From: Cribrihabitans_A pelagius
GTDB taxonomy: Bacteria; Pseudomonadota; Alphaproteobacteria; Rhodobacterales; Rhodobacteraceae
Reading direction: 5' to 3'
DNA: 64,000 nucleotides
Assembly (NCBI RefSeq): GCF_048820915.1
Contig: NZ_JBMERR010000019.1
Span: 1 to 64,000 of the forward strand
The notes beneath the pieces were generated by a model that saw only the letters and a list, made by a program, of their open reading frames with translations, was not told the origin of the DNA and ran no database searches. Made by a program: the position numbers and the translations under genes. This document shows, piece by piece, positions 15,345-23,947 of the stretch (position 1 is the first letter of the stretch; the number at the start of each line of letters is the position of its first letter).

Positions 15345-16607
15345 GTGGAGCAGCAATCGAGCCGGATCGATCAGGTGCGCAGGCGCCGGGTGTTCTACAT
15401 CCCCGGCTACGATCCCTTTCACCCGCGCCGCTACCGCGAGCTCTACCGAACGGAAAGCGCGGCTCAGGCGGCGGTCTCCGGCTACCGGATCGCTGTGGCG
15501 GGCAAGCCGGGCGCTGGCGGCCACGGCTGGCGGGTGGCGGCAGGGATCGAAGGCGCGCCGGTGGAAGCGGATATCGAGGTGCTGGTCTGGTCCGACCTCG
15601 TGCGCGGCAGCATGGCGGCCTCCATCGCGGGCACCTACCTGCAGCTGGCCCGCACCGCCTGGGTCTACATCTCCACCGGCACGCTCAGACGGCTGATGCG
15701 GCTGCGCAAGGGCCCGGTGATCGCGGCGCTCTACCCGGTTGCGATGCTGCTGGGGCAGGCCCTGCTGGCGCTGCTGCTGGCCTGGGGCGTGGCACGGGGC
15801 GTTTTGGCTGCGGCGGCGCCGGCCGGGGCAGGCGGGGCCTTGGCAGCCGCAATCGGCTGGGCGCTGGGGCTGGCCTGCGGCTACGGTCTTCTGCGCGGGT
15901 TCAAGGCCCGCGACGGCACCTTCTTTGCCTACTACCTGATGCACGATTACGCCCATAGCGCCGCCGCCCGCGGCGCCTATCCGGCCGACCTCCAGGCAAG
16001 ATTGCAGGACTTCGGAGCGGCTATTGCCGCCGCACTGGAAGACCCGGAGCTGGACGAGGTACTCGTCGTCGGCCATTCCTCCGGCGCGCACCTGGGGGTG
16101 TCGGTGCTGGCCGGGCTCTTGCGCGCCGGCCTGCCTGCGGAGCGCCCTGCGCTGGGGTTCCTCAGCCTGGGCCAGGTGGTGCCGATGGTCTCCTTCCTGC
16201 CCGGGGCCACGCCGCTGCGCAGCGATCTGCGCCTGCTTTCCGAAAGCCCGGACATCGCCTGGGTCGATGTCACCGCCCCCGGCGACGGCTGTGCCTTTGC
16301 GCTCTGCGATCCGGTGGCGGTGAGCGGCGTCGCATCTGCGGCGAAGCGCTGGCCTCTAGTGATCTCCGCCGCCTTCACCCAGACACTCAGCCCGGCGCGC
16401 TGGAAGGCGCTGCGCTGGCGCTTTTTCCGTCTGCATTTCCAGTACCTCTGCGCGTTCGACCAGCCCGGCGACTACGACTATTTCCGTATCACTGCCGGGC
16501 CGCAGACGCTCGCGGCCCGCTTCCGCAGCCGCCAGCCCTCGAAATCGCGCATCGACGTGCCGGTGTCGAAATTCACCTCCACCTCCGCGGAGGTCGCCGC
16601 CGAATGA
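15345..16607 (+). CDS. Alpha/beta-hydrolase-like membrane protein upstream of P450
   Basis: A 420-residue protein not assigned to a named family. It starts at GTG 15345. Visible: FYIPGYDPFHPRRYRELYR near the N-terminus, two hydrophobic membrane-like stretches at ~130-190, then VLVVGHSSGAHLG with a nucleophile-elbow serine (Ser245), suggesting a lipase/esterase-type fold. Its stop overlaps the P450 start by four bases (ATGA at 16604), so the two are translated together and probably act on the same, likely hydrophobic, substrate. The catalytic acid and histidine are not certain. Confidence 0.6.
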   Translation: MEQQSSRIDQVRRRRVFYIPGYDPFHPRRYRELYRTESAAQAAVSGYRIAVAGKPGAGGHGWRVAAGIEGAPVEADIEVLVWSDLVRGSMAASIAGTYLQLARTAWVYISTGTLRRLMRLRKGPVIAALYPVAMLLGQALLALLLAWGVARGVLAAAAPAGAGGALAAAIGWALGLACGYGLLRGFKARDGTFFAYYLMHDYAHSAAARGAYPADLQARLQDFGAAIAAALEDPELDEVLVVGHSSGAHLGVSVLAGLLRAGLPAERPALGFLSLGQVVPMVSFLPGATPLRSDLRLLSESPDIAWVDVTAPGDGCAFALCDPVAVSGVASAAKRWPLVISAAFTQTLSPARWKALRWRFFRLHFQYLCAFDQPGDYDYFRITAGPQTLAARFRSRQPSKSRIDVPVSKFTSTSAEVAAE

Positions 16608-17974
16608 CCGACACCCAGCCGCCGAAACCCGCTGCCCGCCCGGACCGCGTGCCGCTCTGGCGCTATGCGCGGCTGTTCCGGCAGGATATCCTCTCGGCCC
16701 AGCCCGCACGGCTCTACCGGGCCTGGATGGCGGAGTTCCGCACGCCGTTCTTCCGCTCCTTCCTGCTCAACCAGCCCGGCCTGGTGCAGGAGGTGCTGAA
16801 GGCGCGGCCCCAGGATTTCCCGAAATCGGACCGCATCGCCGAAGGGCTTCGGCCGCTCCTTGGCAATTCGGTGTTCCTGACCAACGGGGCGGAGTGGCAG
16901 CGTCAGCGCCGCATCATCGACCCCGCCTTCGAGGGCGGCCGGCTGAAACACAGCTTCCCCGCGATGCGCGCCGCCGCCGAGGCCGCGGTGGCGCGGCTTG
17001 CCGCCGCGACAGGCCCGGTGGAGATTGAGGCAGAGGCTTCCCACGCGGCGGCGGATGTGATCTTCCGCACCCTGTTCTCGATCCCGATCGAGCATAAGGT
17101 CGCGGCCGAGGTCTTCACCCGCTTCCGCGCCTACCAGCACAGCCAGCCGCTCCTGAACCTCGCCGCCCTGGTGCCGCTGCCGCGCTGGATGCCGCGCTTC
17201 TTCCGCCGCGGCACCCGCGCCAGCGCCCGCCGCATCCGCGCGCTGATCGAGGCGCTGGTGGCGGAACGGCACGACGCCATCGCGGCGGGCGAGGCGCCGC
17301 AGGATCTGGCGACAAAGATCATGACCACCCCCGATCCGAAGACCGGGGAGACCTTCAGCAGCGCCGAAATGGCGGATCAGGTGGCGATCTTCTTCCTCGC
17401 AGGACATGAGACCAGCGCTTCGGCGCTGGCTTGGGCGCTTTACCTTCTGGCGCTGCATCCTGAGAGGCAGGAGCAGGTGGCGGCGGAGGCCGAAGCGCTC
17501 GAAGACGCAAGCTTTGCCGCCGTTGCGAAACTGAAGGTCAGCCGCGATGTTTTCCGCGAGGCGCTGCGGCTTTATCCTCCGGTGCCGATGATGGTGCGCG
17601 AGGCCGCCTGCCCGGAACGCTTCCGGAACCGCGCGGTGCCGAAGGGCGCGCAGCTGGTGCTCAGCCCCTGGCACCTGCACCGGCACGAACGGCTCTGGGA
17701 GAACCCCGACGGTTTTGACCCCGCCCGCTGGGCAACGGAGAACGGCAAACGCTGCCAGCGCGAGGCCTATATCCCGTTTTCCGCCGGCGCCCGCGTCTGC
17801 CCGGGCGCAGGTTTTGCCATGGCGGAGGGGGTGCTGCTCTTGTCGATGATCCTGCGCCGCTTCCGGCTGGCGCCGGTTGCGGGGAAGACACCAATCCCCG
17901 CCGCGCATCTGACGGTGCGGTCAAGGAACGGAATCTGGCTGGAGCTGTCGGAGCGGGGGCCCAAACCTTTCTGA
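16604..17974 (+). CDS. Cytochrome P450
   Basis: A 456-residue soluble bacterial P450 monooxygenase. The I-helix motif AGHETSA, the K-helix ExxR in REALRLYPPVPM and the haem-binding loop FSAGARVCPGAGFAMAEG with the axial Cys399 are all intact. No membrane anchor. It needs an external ferredoxin/reductase; none is adjacent. Coupling to the hydrolase-like gene upstream suggests oxidation of an acyl or ester substrate. The substrate and CYP family cannot be named from sequence alone. Confidence 0.93.
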   Translation: MTDTQPPKPAARPDRVPLWRYARLFRQDILSAQPARLYRAWMAEFRTPFFRSFLLNQPGLVQEVLKARPQDFPKSDRIAEGLRPLLGNSVFLTNGAEWQRQRRIIDPAFEGGRLKHSFPAMRAAAEAAVARLAAATGPVEIEAEASHAAADVIFRTLFSIPIEHKVAAEVFTRFRAYQHSQPLLNLAALVPLPRWMPRFFRRGTRASARRIRALIEALVAERHDAIAAGEAPQDLATKIMTTPDPKTGETFSSAEMADQVAIFFLAGHETSASALAWALYLLALHPERQEQVAAEAEALEDASFAAVAKLKVSRDVFREALRLYPPVPMMVREAACPERFRNRAVPKGAQLVLSPWHLHRHERLWENPDGFDPARWATENGKRCQREAYIPFSAGARVCPGAGFAMAEGVLLLSMILRRFRLAPVAGKTPIPAAHLTVRSRNGIWLELSERGPKPF

Positions 17975-17985
17975 AAACTTTGGCC

Positions 17986-18216
17986 TCAGCACAGCGGGCG
18001 GATCGGCTCGTTGTTGCAGAAGATGACCACCTGATCGCCGTTTATCACCGCATGGTATCCCCGCCGCTGCAGTTCCTGCTGGAGGCGGGCGAGGCCGACA
18101 TTGCGCTCCACATCGCGCAGCTTGCGCCGCACCACGCCGCCCTGGCGCGCGGCTTTCACGTCGAAAATCTGCTGCATCCAAAACTTGGGCGAAACCGTAC
18201 GGGCCACATGTGCCAT
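17986..18216 (-). CDS. Conserved small Rhodobacterales protein (paralogue of 24435-24665)
   Basis: A 76-residue protein (82 if the ATG at 18234 is used). Its core, VVRRKLRDVERNVGLARLQQ then QVVIFCNNEPIRPL, is shared with the protein at 24435-24665, so the two are paralogues. Proteins of this type are often labelled phosphoribosylanthranilate isomerase in databases, as I recall, but 76 residues cannot form that barrel, and I assign no function. It lies 3' of fumC, DUF4169 and RHH genes on the same strand and so is probably in that operon. Confidence 0.75.
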   Translation of the reverse strand: MAHVARTVSPKFWMQQIFDVKAARQGGVVRRKLRDVERNVGLARLQQELQRRGYHAVINGDQVVIFCNNEPIRPLC

Positions 18217-18239
18217 GCCGGCAGGCTGCCGCATTCCGG

Positions 18240-18458
18240 TTAACGCGCCCTTAAGCGGCGCAGCACGAAGAGCCGGATTGCCGAGGCCAGGCCGCAGTCC
18301 TCGCCGCGCGCCTCGTCGATTTCTGCGGCCAGGTCATTGATGGCGCGGCCGTCCTCGGCGGCAATCTCGCGGAAGGCCTGCCAGAAATCCTCCTCCAGCG
18401 AAACCGAGGTGCGGTGGCCCCGCAAGGTGAGCGAGTGCTTGCGCGGGCGGCTGTTCAT
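18240..18458 (-). CDS. Ribbon-helix-helix domain protein
   Basis: A 72-residue protein; RKHSLTLRGHRTSVSLEEDFW and the following helices match the RHH_4-type DNA-binding family found in alphaproteobacteria. Likely a small transcriptional regulator. Its ATG overlaps the DUF4169 stop (ATGA, 18455-18458), so it is co-translated with it downstream of fumC. Confidence 0.82.
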   Translation of the reverse strand: MNSRPRKHSLTLRGHRTSVSLEEDFWQAFREIAAEDGRAINDLAAEIDEARGEDCGLASAIRLFVLRRLRAR

Positions 18459-18634
18459 TCGTCGTCGCGCTTGTGCCCGTCCAGGCGCCGGACGTCCTGC
18501 GCCTCCCGCGCCTTCTCCAGCTCCTTCTCCGCCTTGGTCCGGCCAAAGGCCACGGCGTTCTGGTCAGCGCGGGCCTTTTTCGCGGCCCGCGCCTTGTCTT
18601 TCCGGTACCGGTTCAGGTTGACCGGTTTCGACAT
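18455..18634 (-). CDS. DUF4169 family protein (59 residues)
   Basis: A short gene read from ATG 18634 to TGA 18455: it begins MSKPVNLNRYRKDKARAAKK and is Lys/Arg/Glu-rich and helical, matching DUF4169. Its start overlaps the fumC stop (TGATG at 18632-18636) and its stop overlaps the RHH start, so fumC-DUF4169-RHH is a continuous coupled operon. Function unknown; the basic character would allow nucleic-acid binding. Confidence 0.88.
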   Translation of the reverse strand: MSKPVNLNRYRKDKARAAKKARADQNAVAFGRTKAEKELEKAREAQDVRRLDGHKRDDE

Positions 18635-20028
18635 CAGCCCTTGGGGCCGATCATCTGTTCCGGCCGCACCACCTTGTCGAAGGTTTCGGCATCGACTAAG
18701 CCGAGGGCGATTGCCTCTTCCTTCAGCGTGGTGCCGTTCTTGTGCGCGGTCTTGGCCACGGTGGTGGCGTTGTCATAGCCGATGGTCGGCGCCAGAGCGG
18801 TCACCAGCATCAGGCTTTCCTCCATCAGCTTCTGGATGCGCGGCTTGTTGGCCTCGATCCCCAGGAGCATCCGCTCGGTGAAGCTGTCCGCCGCATCGCC
18901 CAGCAGCTGGATCGACTGCAGAAGGTTGTAGGACATCATCGGGTTGTAGACGTTCAGCTCGAAATGGCCCTGGCTGCCTGCGAACTTGATCGCCGCATCA
19001 TTGCCCATCACGTGGGCGGCGACTTGGGTCAGCGCCTCGGCCTGGGTCGGGTTCACCTTGCCCGGCATGATCGAGGAGCCCGGCTCGTTTTCCGGCAGGA
19101 TCAGCTCGCCGAGGCCCGAGCGCGGCCCGGAGCCCAGGAAACGGATGTCGTTGGCAATCTTGTAGCAGCTGCCGGCGATGGTCGCGAGCGCGCCCGACAG
19201 GAACACCATCGCATCATGCGCCGCCAGCGCTTCGAACTTGTTGGGCGCGGTGACAAACGGCAGACCGGTGATCTCGGCCATGTTTGCGGCCACGGTCTCG
19301 CCCCAGCCTGCTTGCGTGTTGAGCCCGGTGCCGACCGCGGTGCCGCCCTGTGCCAGCTCGTGGATGCCAGGCATTGCGGCCTCGACGCGGGCCAGGCCCT
19401 GGCGGATCTGATGCGCGTAACCGCCGAACTCCTGGCCCAGCGTCAGCGGGGTGGCGTCCTGGGTGTGGGTGCGGCCGATCTTGATGATGTCCTTGAACGC
19501 TTCCGCCTTCTTCTCCAGCCCTTCGGCCAGCTTGGTGAGGCCCGGCACCAGCACGTCGCGCACCATCATCGCGGTGGCAATATGCATCGCGGTGGGGAAG
19601 GTGTCGTTGGAGGACTGGCCCATGTTGCAGTGATCGTTCGGATGCACCGGGTCCTTGGAGCCGATCTCGCCGCCGAGGATCTCGATCGCGCGGTTGGCGA
19701 TCACCTCGTTGGAGTTCATGTTCGACTGGGTGCCGGAGCCGGTCTGCCAGACCACCAGCGGGAAGTTGTCGTCGAACTTGCCCGCCACCACTTCGCTGGC
19801 CGCCTGGATGATGGCATCGGCGATCTTCGGCTCCAGCTTGCCCGAGGCCTTGTTGGCCATGGCGCAGGCCTGCTTGATCACGCCAAGCGCACGCACGATG
19901 GCAACCGGCTGCTTTTCCCAGCCGATCGGGAAGTTCATGATCGAGCGCTGGGTCTGGGCGCCCCAGTACTTGTCCGAGGGGACCTCGAGCGGGCCGAAGC
20001 TGTCGGTTTCGGTGCGGGTAGCGGACAT
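18634..20028 (-). CDS. fumC: Class II fumarate hydratase
   Basis: A 464-residue fumarase C of the aspartase/fumarase superfamily, converting fumarate to malate in the TCA cycle. The signature GSSIMPGKVNP is intact, along with TGSGTQSNMNSNEV and GRTHTQDATPLTLGQEF. Length is standard. The start at 20028 (MSATRTETDSFGPLEVP) is the conserved one. A ribosome site GGAGAGAAG lies just upstream. It heads a four-gene minus-strand operon of small proteins. Confidence 0.96.
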   Translation of the reverse strand: MSATRTETDSFGPLEVPSDKYWGAQTQRSIMNFPIGWEKQPVAIVRALGVIKQACAMANKASGKLEPKIADAIIQAASEVVAGKFDDNFPLVVWQTGSGTQSNMNSNEVIANRAIEILGGEIGSKDPVHPNDHCNMGQSSNDTFPTAMHIATAMMVRDVLVPGLTKLAEGLEKKAEAFKDIIKIGRTHTQDATPLTLGQEFGGYAHQIRQGLARVEAAMPGIHELAQGGTAVGTGLNTQAGWGETVAANMAEITGLPFVTAPNKFEALAAHDAMVFLSGALATIAGSCYKIANDIRFLGSGPRSGLGELILPENEPGSSIMPGKVNPTQAEALTQVAAHVMGNDAAIKFAGSQGHFELNVYNPMMSYNLLQSIQLLGDAADSFTERMLLGIEANKPRIQKLMEESLMLVTALAPTIGYDNATTVAKTAHKNGTTLKEEAIALGLVDAETFDKVVRPEQMIGPKG

Positions 20029-20257
20029 TCGTCTTCTCTCCGTTGAGTATGCTGTCGTATGCCGTTTAGCCTGCGCCCGGTGCCGGGACAACTGGCCAGT
20101 TGCGCGCAGCATAGTGTTTCCGTCTGAGAGGTATAGGGTGAATTGACCGCTTGGAATTGACGGGCCGCCGGCGGGAGTGCCATTGCATGCGGGCAGGCTA
20201 TCTTTACCATGTGGAGGCACGGGGGGATTGCGTGATCGCGCAGAAGAGGAGGAGAAG

Positions 20258-20851
20258 GTGCTGATCCATCTATCTGCCGGCCGCGTGCCGGCCGCTCTAA
20301 TGGCCCAGGCCGACCGTATCGGAAGGGCTGCCTGCGTGGCGCTGGCCGTGCTGGCCCTTCTGCTCGTGGCCCCGGCGGCACGGGCCGAAATCTCAGCCTT
20401 TGCCGGAGAATACAGCGGCAGCGCCGAAGTGGTGAAACCCGGCGGCGAGACCGAGCCACGCGACATGAGCGTGGTGATCCGCGAAACCAAGGGCGGCTTC
20501 ACCCTGCGCTGGACTTCGGTCTCGATCAAGAAGGACGGCCGCCGCAAGGCTAAGACCTACGAGATCACCTTCCAGCCCAGCGACCGCGGCGATGTCTATG
20601 CGGCGGCGATGACGCGCAATGTCTTCGGCCATGCGGTGCAGCTTGACCCGATGAAGGGCGAGCCTTACGTCTGGGCCCGCATCGCGGGCAAGACGCTCAC
20701 CGTGTTTTCGCTCTTCGTTGCGGAGAATGGCGACTACGAGATGCAGCAGTACGACCGCACCCTGGCGCCGGGCGGGCTGGAGCTGGTCTATTCCTCCCAC
20801 CGCAACGGTACTCCGATGCGGGTTCTGGAGACTTTTCTGAAGCGGAAGTGA
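20258..20851 (+). CDS. Secreted/periplasmic protein of unknown function
   Basis: A 197-residue protein. I chose GTG 20258 because AGGAGG (20247-20252) sits at ideal distance; ATG 20300 (MAQADRIG) is the alternative. The N-terminus has a hydrophobic core (CVALAVLALLLVAP) and an AARA cleavage site, so it is exported; the mature part begins EISAFAGEYSGSAEV. The remainder is beta-rich and reads like a small lipocalin-like barrel, but I do not recognise a family. It stands alone, divergent from fumC. Confidence 0.75.
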   Translation: MLIHLSAGRVPAALMAQADRIGRAACVALAVLALLLVAPAARAEISAFAGEYSGSAEVVKPGGETEPRDMSVVIRETKGGFTLRWTSVSIKKDGRRKAKTYEITFQPSDRGDVYAAAMTRNVFGHAVQLDPMKGEPYVWARIAGKTLTVFSLFVAENGDYEMQQYDRTLAPGGLELVYSSHRNGTPMRVLETFLKRK

Positions 20852-20950
20852 GGGCTGCCCGGCCCAAGCAGGCATCCTGCCGGCGATCGTTCCGGCACGC
20901 GGAGTGGCCGGGTATCGGGCGGGCGGCGCGGAACCAGGCCGAAGGCCGCC

Positions 20951-21086
20951 GCGCATCGCCGGCGCGCGCCCACGCGGCGGCGATTTGGCTGATGCTTGGC
21001 GGTCCCGCGATAGGGCTTACGGGGGTGCCGGGATAAACTGCCAGCCACTTCTGTTTGAATCGCCCCCGCGCGCGCCGGAAATGCGC
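20951..21086. mobile_element. MITE-like element, copy 2 (136 bp)
   Basis: Begins GCGCATCGCCGGCGCGCGC (20951-20969) and ends GCGCGCGCCGGAAATGCGC (21068-21086): a 19-base inverted repeat with two mismatches. The interior aligns with copy 1 at 15102-15236, with substitutions and small indels. Non-coding. It fills much of the 393-base gap between the secreted-protein gene and sspB; the rest of that gap holds only the sspB terminator. Confidence 0.72.
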
Positions 21087-21170
21087 GGCTCCGCTCTGTT
21101 CGGCATCGTGCGGCTGGCCAATGGAACGGGGAGACTGGCACAGCCCCGGCGCCTCAAGTCACCACGCACC

Positions 21171-21197
21171 AAAAAAGGCAGCCCCGCGGCTGCCTTT
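21171..21197 (-). terminator. Rho-independent terminator of sspB
   Basis: On the minus strand: GGCAGCC (21094+21000 region, 21094 read as 21088-21094), loop GCGG, GGCTGCC (21077-21083 +100, i.e. 21177-21183) followed by TTTTTT (21171-21176). In plain terms the arms are 21177-21183 and 21188-21194 with a T6 run after the stem. It lies 47 bases after the sspB stop. Confidence 0.88.
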
Positions 21198-21244
21198 CCT
21201 GTAAAAACCCTGACTGGCGCACAGCGCCCGGCCGGCCGCCGGGG

Positions 21245-21718
21245 TTACTTGCGGAAACTGTCGAGCGAAACCACATCCGCATCCTTCTTGGGAGCGGGCT
21301 GCGCCTCGGCGCTGTCGGGCGCGTCCTCCGCCTCGAACTCCTCGTCCGCGTCCTCGTCGTCCTCATCGGCGGATTCGAAGCGCAGGCCGAACTCCACCGA
21401 AGGGTCCACGAAGGTGCGGATCGCGTCATAAGGGATATAGAGCGGTTCGGGCGAGTCGCCGAAGTTCAGGGTAACGGCAAAGCCGTCCTCATCCACCGTC
21501 AGATTGTCGAACCAATGCTGCATCACCACCGTCATCTCGCCCGGGTAGCGGTCGGACAGCCAGTCGGCCAGCTCCACGTCCGGGTGGCCGGTGTCGAAGG
21601 TGATGAAGAAGTGATGGGTGCCGGGCAGACCGTTCTCGGCCACGTCCTGCAGCACGGTGCGGATCAGGCCGCGCATGGCGGCATGCATCAGGTTGCCGTA
21701 ATCGATTTCGCGGGACAT
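21245..21718 (-). CDS. sspB: SspB-family ClpXP adaptor
   Basis: A 157-residue protein. The N-terminal ~110 residues match the alphaproteobacterial SspB fold (IDYGNLMHAAMRGLI, GTHHFFITFDTGHPDVELA, YPGEMTVVMQHWFDNL). An acidic linker follows, and the short C-terminal peptide VVSLDSFRK is where SspB proteins carry the ClpX-binding tail. SspB delivers ssrA-tagged proteins to ClpXP; the ssrA gene itself is 2.2 kb away. The start at 21718 (MSREIDYGN) was chosen by family length. Confidence 0.9.
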   Translation of the reverse strand: MSREIDYGNLMHAAMRGLIRTVLQDVAENGLPGTHHFFITFDTGHPDVELADWLSDRYPGEMTVVMQHWFDNLTVDEDGFAVTLNFGDSPEPLYIPYDAIRTFVDPSVEFGLRFESADEDDEDADEEFEAEDAPDSAEAQPAPKKDADVVSLDSFRK

Positions 21719-21850
21719 CCATTTACCCCTTGTTCCTTTGGTCTCAGCATAGGGGGTTTTGCCGGAAACTAAAGGGCAGCGAAATGGCATTTGGAATTAT
21801 TTTTGCGCCAGCGGCACATCTGTGCGGCGCAGCTGAAGGCCGCGCTCCAG

Positions 21851-23182
21851 CTAGCTGATCGCAAAGGGGAATTCCGCGAGCACCAGCCCTGCTCCAGCCA
21901 TCACGGCCAGCAGAAGCAGCAGGTTGCCCCGCACGGCAAGCGCTGCCGGCGGCGCCAGCAGCACGAGGATCAGCGCAGGCCAGTCGAGGCTGGGCCAGAC
22001 CGGCACCGGCATGTGCAGCGGCCCCGCACCGGCAATCGCGGTCTCGGCAAAGACCACATGCAGCGCAAACCAGACCGACAGGTTCAGGATCACCCCCGCA
22101 ACCGCCGCCGTCACCGCCTTGAGCGCCGCGCCCAGCCGCGGATGGGAGGCAATGCGCTCCACAAATGGCGCGGCGGTGAAGATCCAGAGGAAGCAGGGCA
22201 CAAACGTGGCCCAGAGCGCCACCGCACCCGCCGCGAGGAACAGCCCGGGGCCGCCGCTCTGCAGCCCGGCCAGCATCGCCACGAACTGCGTCACCAGGAT
22301 CAGCGGCCCCGGCGTGGTCTCGGCCAGCCCCAGCGCGTCGATCATCTGCCCGGCACTGATCCAGCCATATTGCGTCACCACCGTCTGGCTGATGTAGGCC
22401 AGCACCGCATAGGCGCCGCCGAAAGTGACCACCGCCAGCTTGGCAAAGAACCAGCCGATGCTGGCTAGGAAGCTCTGCCCGGCGGCGCTCAGCGCGATCA
22501 GCGGCAGCAGCCACAGCCCGCCCCAGAGCGCAATGGTGACGAGCGTCTGCCGAAGCCGGAAGGGCGCGGCCTGCGCAGGCTCCGGCGCGGCGGCACCGCC
22601 GCGGATCAGGCCCGCGAGCGCCGCAGCCGCCACCACCAGCGGGAAGGGCAGGTTGAACAGGAACAGCGCGGCAAAGCCAAAGCCCGCAAGCGCCCAGTCC
22701 ATCCCGCTGTGCAGCGCCTTGCCCGCCAGCCGCCTGAGCGCCTGCAGGATGATCAGCACCACCGCCGCCTTGATCCCGAGGAAGGCCGATTGCACCGCCG
22801 CCAGGGTTCCGAAGGCCGCATAAAGCCAGACCAGCACGGCAATCACCGCCGCGCCCGGCAGCACGAAGAGAAGTCCCGCCAGAAGGCCGCCCGGCACCCC
22901 GCGCATGCGCCAGCCGGCATAGGCCGCAAGCTGCATCGCCTCCGGACCCGGCAGCAGCATGCAGAAGGAAAGACCGCGCAGGAATCCGTCTTCGCTGAGC
23001 CAGGGGCGGTCCTCAGTGAGTTCGCGGTGCATCACCGCAATCTGCGCCGCCGGGCCGCCAAAGCTGAGGAGGCCGATGCGGCCAAAGACCCGCAGCATCT
23101 CGCGCCAGGCGGGACGCAGGCCCGGGCCCGCCCCGGCAGAAGCGGACGGCCCGCCGGGCTCTGCGGAGTGGGTGTCTGGCAT
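21851..23182 (-). CDS. chrA: Chromate transporter ChrA
   Basis: A 443-residue membrane protein with two homologous halves of about six segments each, the bidomain form of the CHR family. The first half has FGRIGLLSFGGPAAQIAVMH and LPGPEAMQLA, the second GWFFAKLAVVTFGGAYAVL and TPGPLILVTQFV, the repeated GGP/PGP motifs of the family. It would export chromate in exchange for sulfate or act as a related anion transporter. GGAGG precedes ATG 23182. Confidence 0.92.
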   Translation of the reverse strand: MPDTHSAEPGGPSASAGAGPGLRPAWREMLRVFGRIGLLSFGGPAAQIAVMHRELTEDRPWLSEDGFLRGLSFCMLLPGPEAMQLAAYAGWRMRGVPGGLLAGLLFVLPGAAVIAVLVWLYAAFGTLAAVQSAFLGIKAAVVLIILQALRRLAGKALHSGMDWALAGFGFAALFLFNLPFPLVVAAAALAGLIRGGAAAPEPAQAAPFRLRQTLVTIALWGGLWLLPLIALSAAGQSFLASIGWFFAKLAVVTFGGAYAVLAYISQTVVTQYGWISAGQMIDALGLAETTPGPLILVTQFVAMLAGLQSGGPGLFLAAGAVALWATFVPCFLWIFTAAPFVERIASHPRLGAALKAVTAAVAGVILNLSVWFALHVVFAETAIAGAGPLHMPVPVWPSLDWPALILVLLAPPAALAVRGNLLLLLAVMAGAGLVLAEFPFAIS

Positions 23183-23268
23183 CGGGGCCTCCTGCTCTCA
23201 GACGCAGATCTGCGCGCCGCAGCCATAGGCCAGCCGTGCGCGCAGGTAAACCCGCACCGTTGAGGGGC

Positions 23269-23706
23269 TCAGACCCAGTCCAGCCGCTGGCCGGTCAGGC
23301 AGACGGGCAGGGCATCGGCGGGCAGCTGGCCGAGCTGTTCGAACAGGGTGAAGTAATCGAGCTGGCCATACGTCGCTGCAATCTTGCCGCCGGCAAATTG
23401 CAGCATCACCTGGCCGGTGGCAGACACCGGGGTGCCGTCGGCGGCGCGCTCGCCGCTGAGCAGCAGCCGCGCCGCCAGCCAGTCGCCCTGTTCCATCGAC
23501 TGCACGATGGAGACTTCGATATTGCACAAAAGGTTGCGCAGCGCGTCCAGAAAGGCCTCGAAATCGGCCCGGCTCAGCTGCAGCGACGGGACAACGCCGG
23601 AAGCGCTGGTTTCGGGCAGGAAGGTTTCGTCGATGGCGCTGAGATCGCCATCCCGCCAGGCCCGGTCGTACCAGCTTTGCAGCAACTCGGCTTTAGACTT
23701 GGTCAA
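23269..23706 (-). CDS. NTF2-like/SnoaL-type protein
   Basis: A 145-residue protein starting at TTG 23706, with GAGGGAG upstream as ribosome site. The pattern (LLQSWYDRAWRDGDLSAIDETFLP, then VVSI/ARLLLSGE strands and GQVMLQFAGGKI) is that of the SnoaL/nuclear transport factor 2 superfamily, a cone fold used for many small-molecule enzymes. No active-site prediction is possible. It lies 86 bases upstream of chrA on the same strand. Confidence 0.65.
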   Translation of the reverse strand: MTKSKAELLQSWYDRAWRDGDLSAIDETFLPETSASGVVPSLQLSRADFEAFLDALRNLLCNIEVSIVQSMEQGDWLAARLLLSGERAADGTPVSATGQVMLQFAGGKIAATYGQLDYFTLFEQLGQLPADALPVCLTGQRLDWV

Positions 23707-23947
23707 TTGCGCTCCCTCTGGCTATTAGGTGTCCGCACTGCCGGTCCCGGTCCCGAGGATCCTGCTGCGGCGCGCGCGGGTATAAGTTACATTCCTGAAA
23801 TCTGTTGCAAGAAAAGGAAATAGCGGAATTTGCCCGCATAGCGCCACTGGTGCGGCGTGGCCACACGCGCGACAAAGCGGCGCATGCGCGCAGGCGGCGC
23901 GGCATGAGGTCATCACAAATATCCGCAATGGCCGAGGGGGAAGGAAG

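Noticed and set aside
17986..18216. Phosphoribosylanthranilate isomerase (TrpF) for the small conserved proteins
   Set aside because: At ~76 residues the proteins are far too short for a TIM barrel and lack its motifs; the label is likely an inherited database error.
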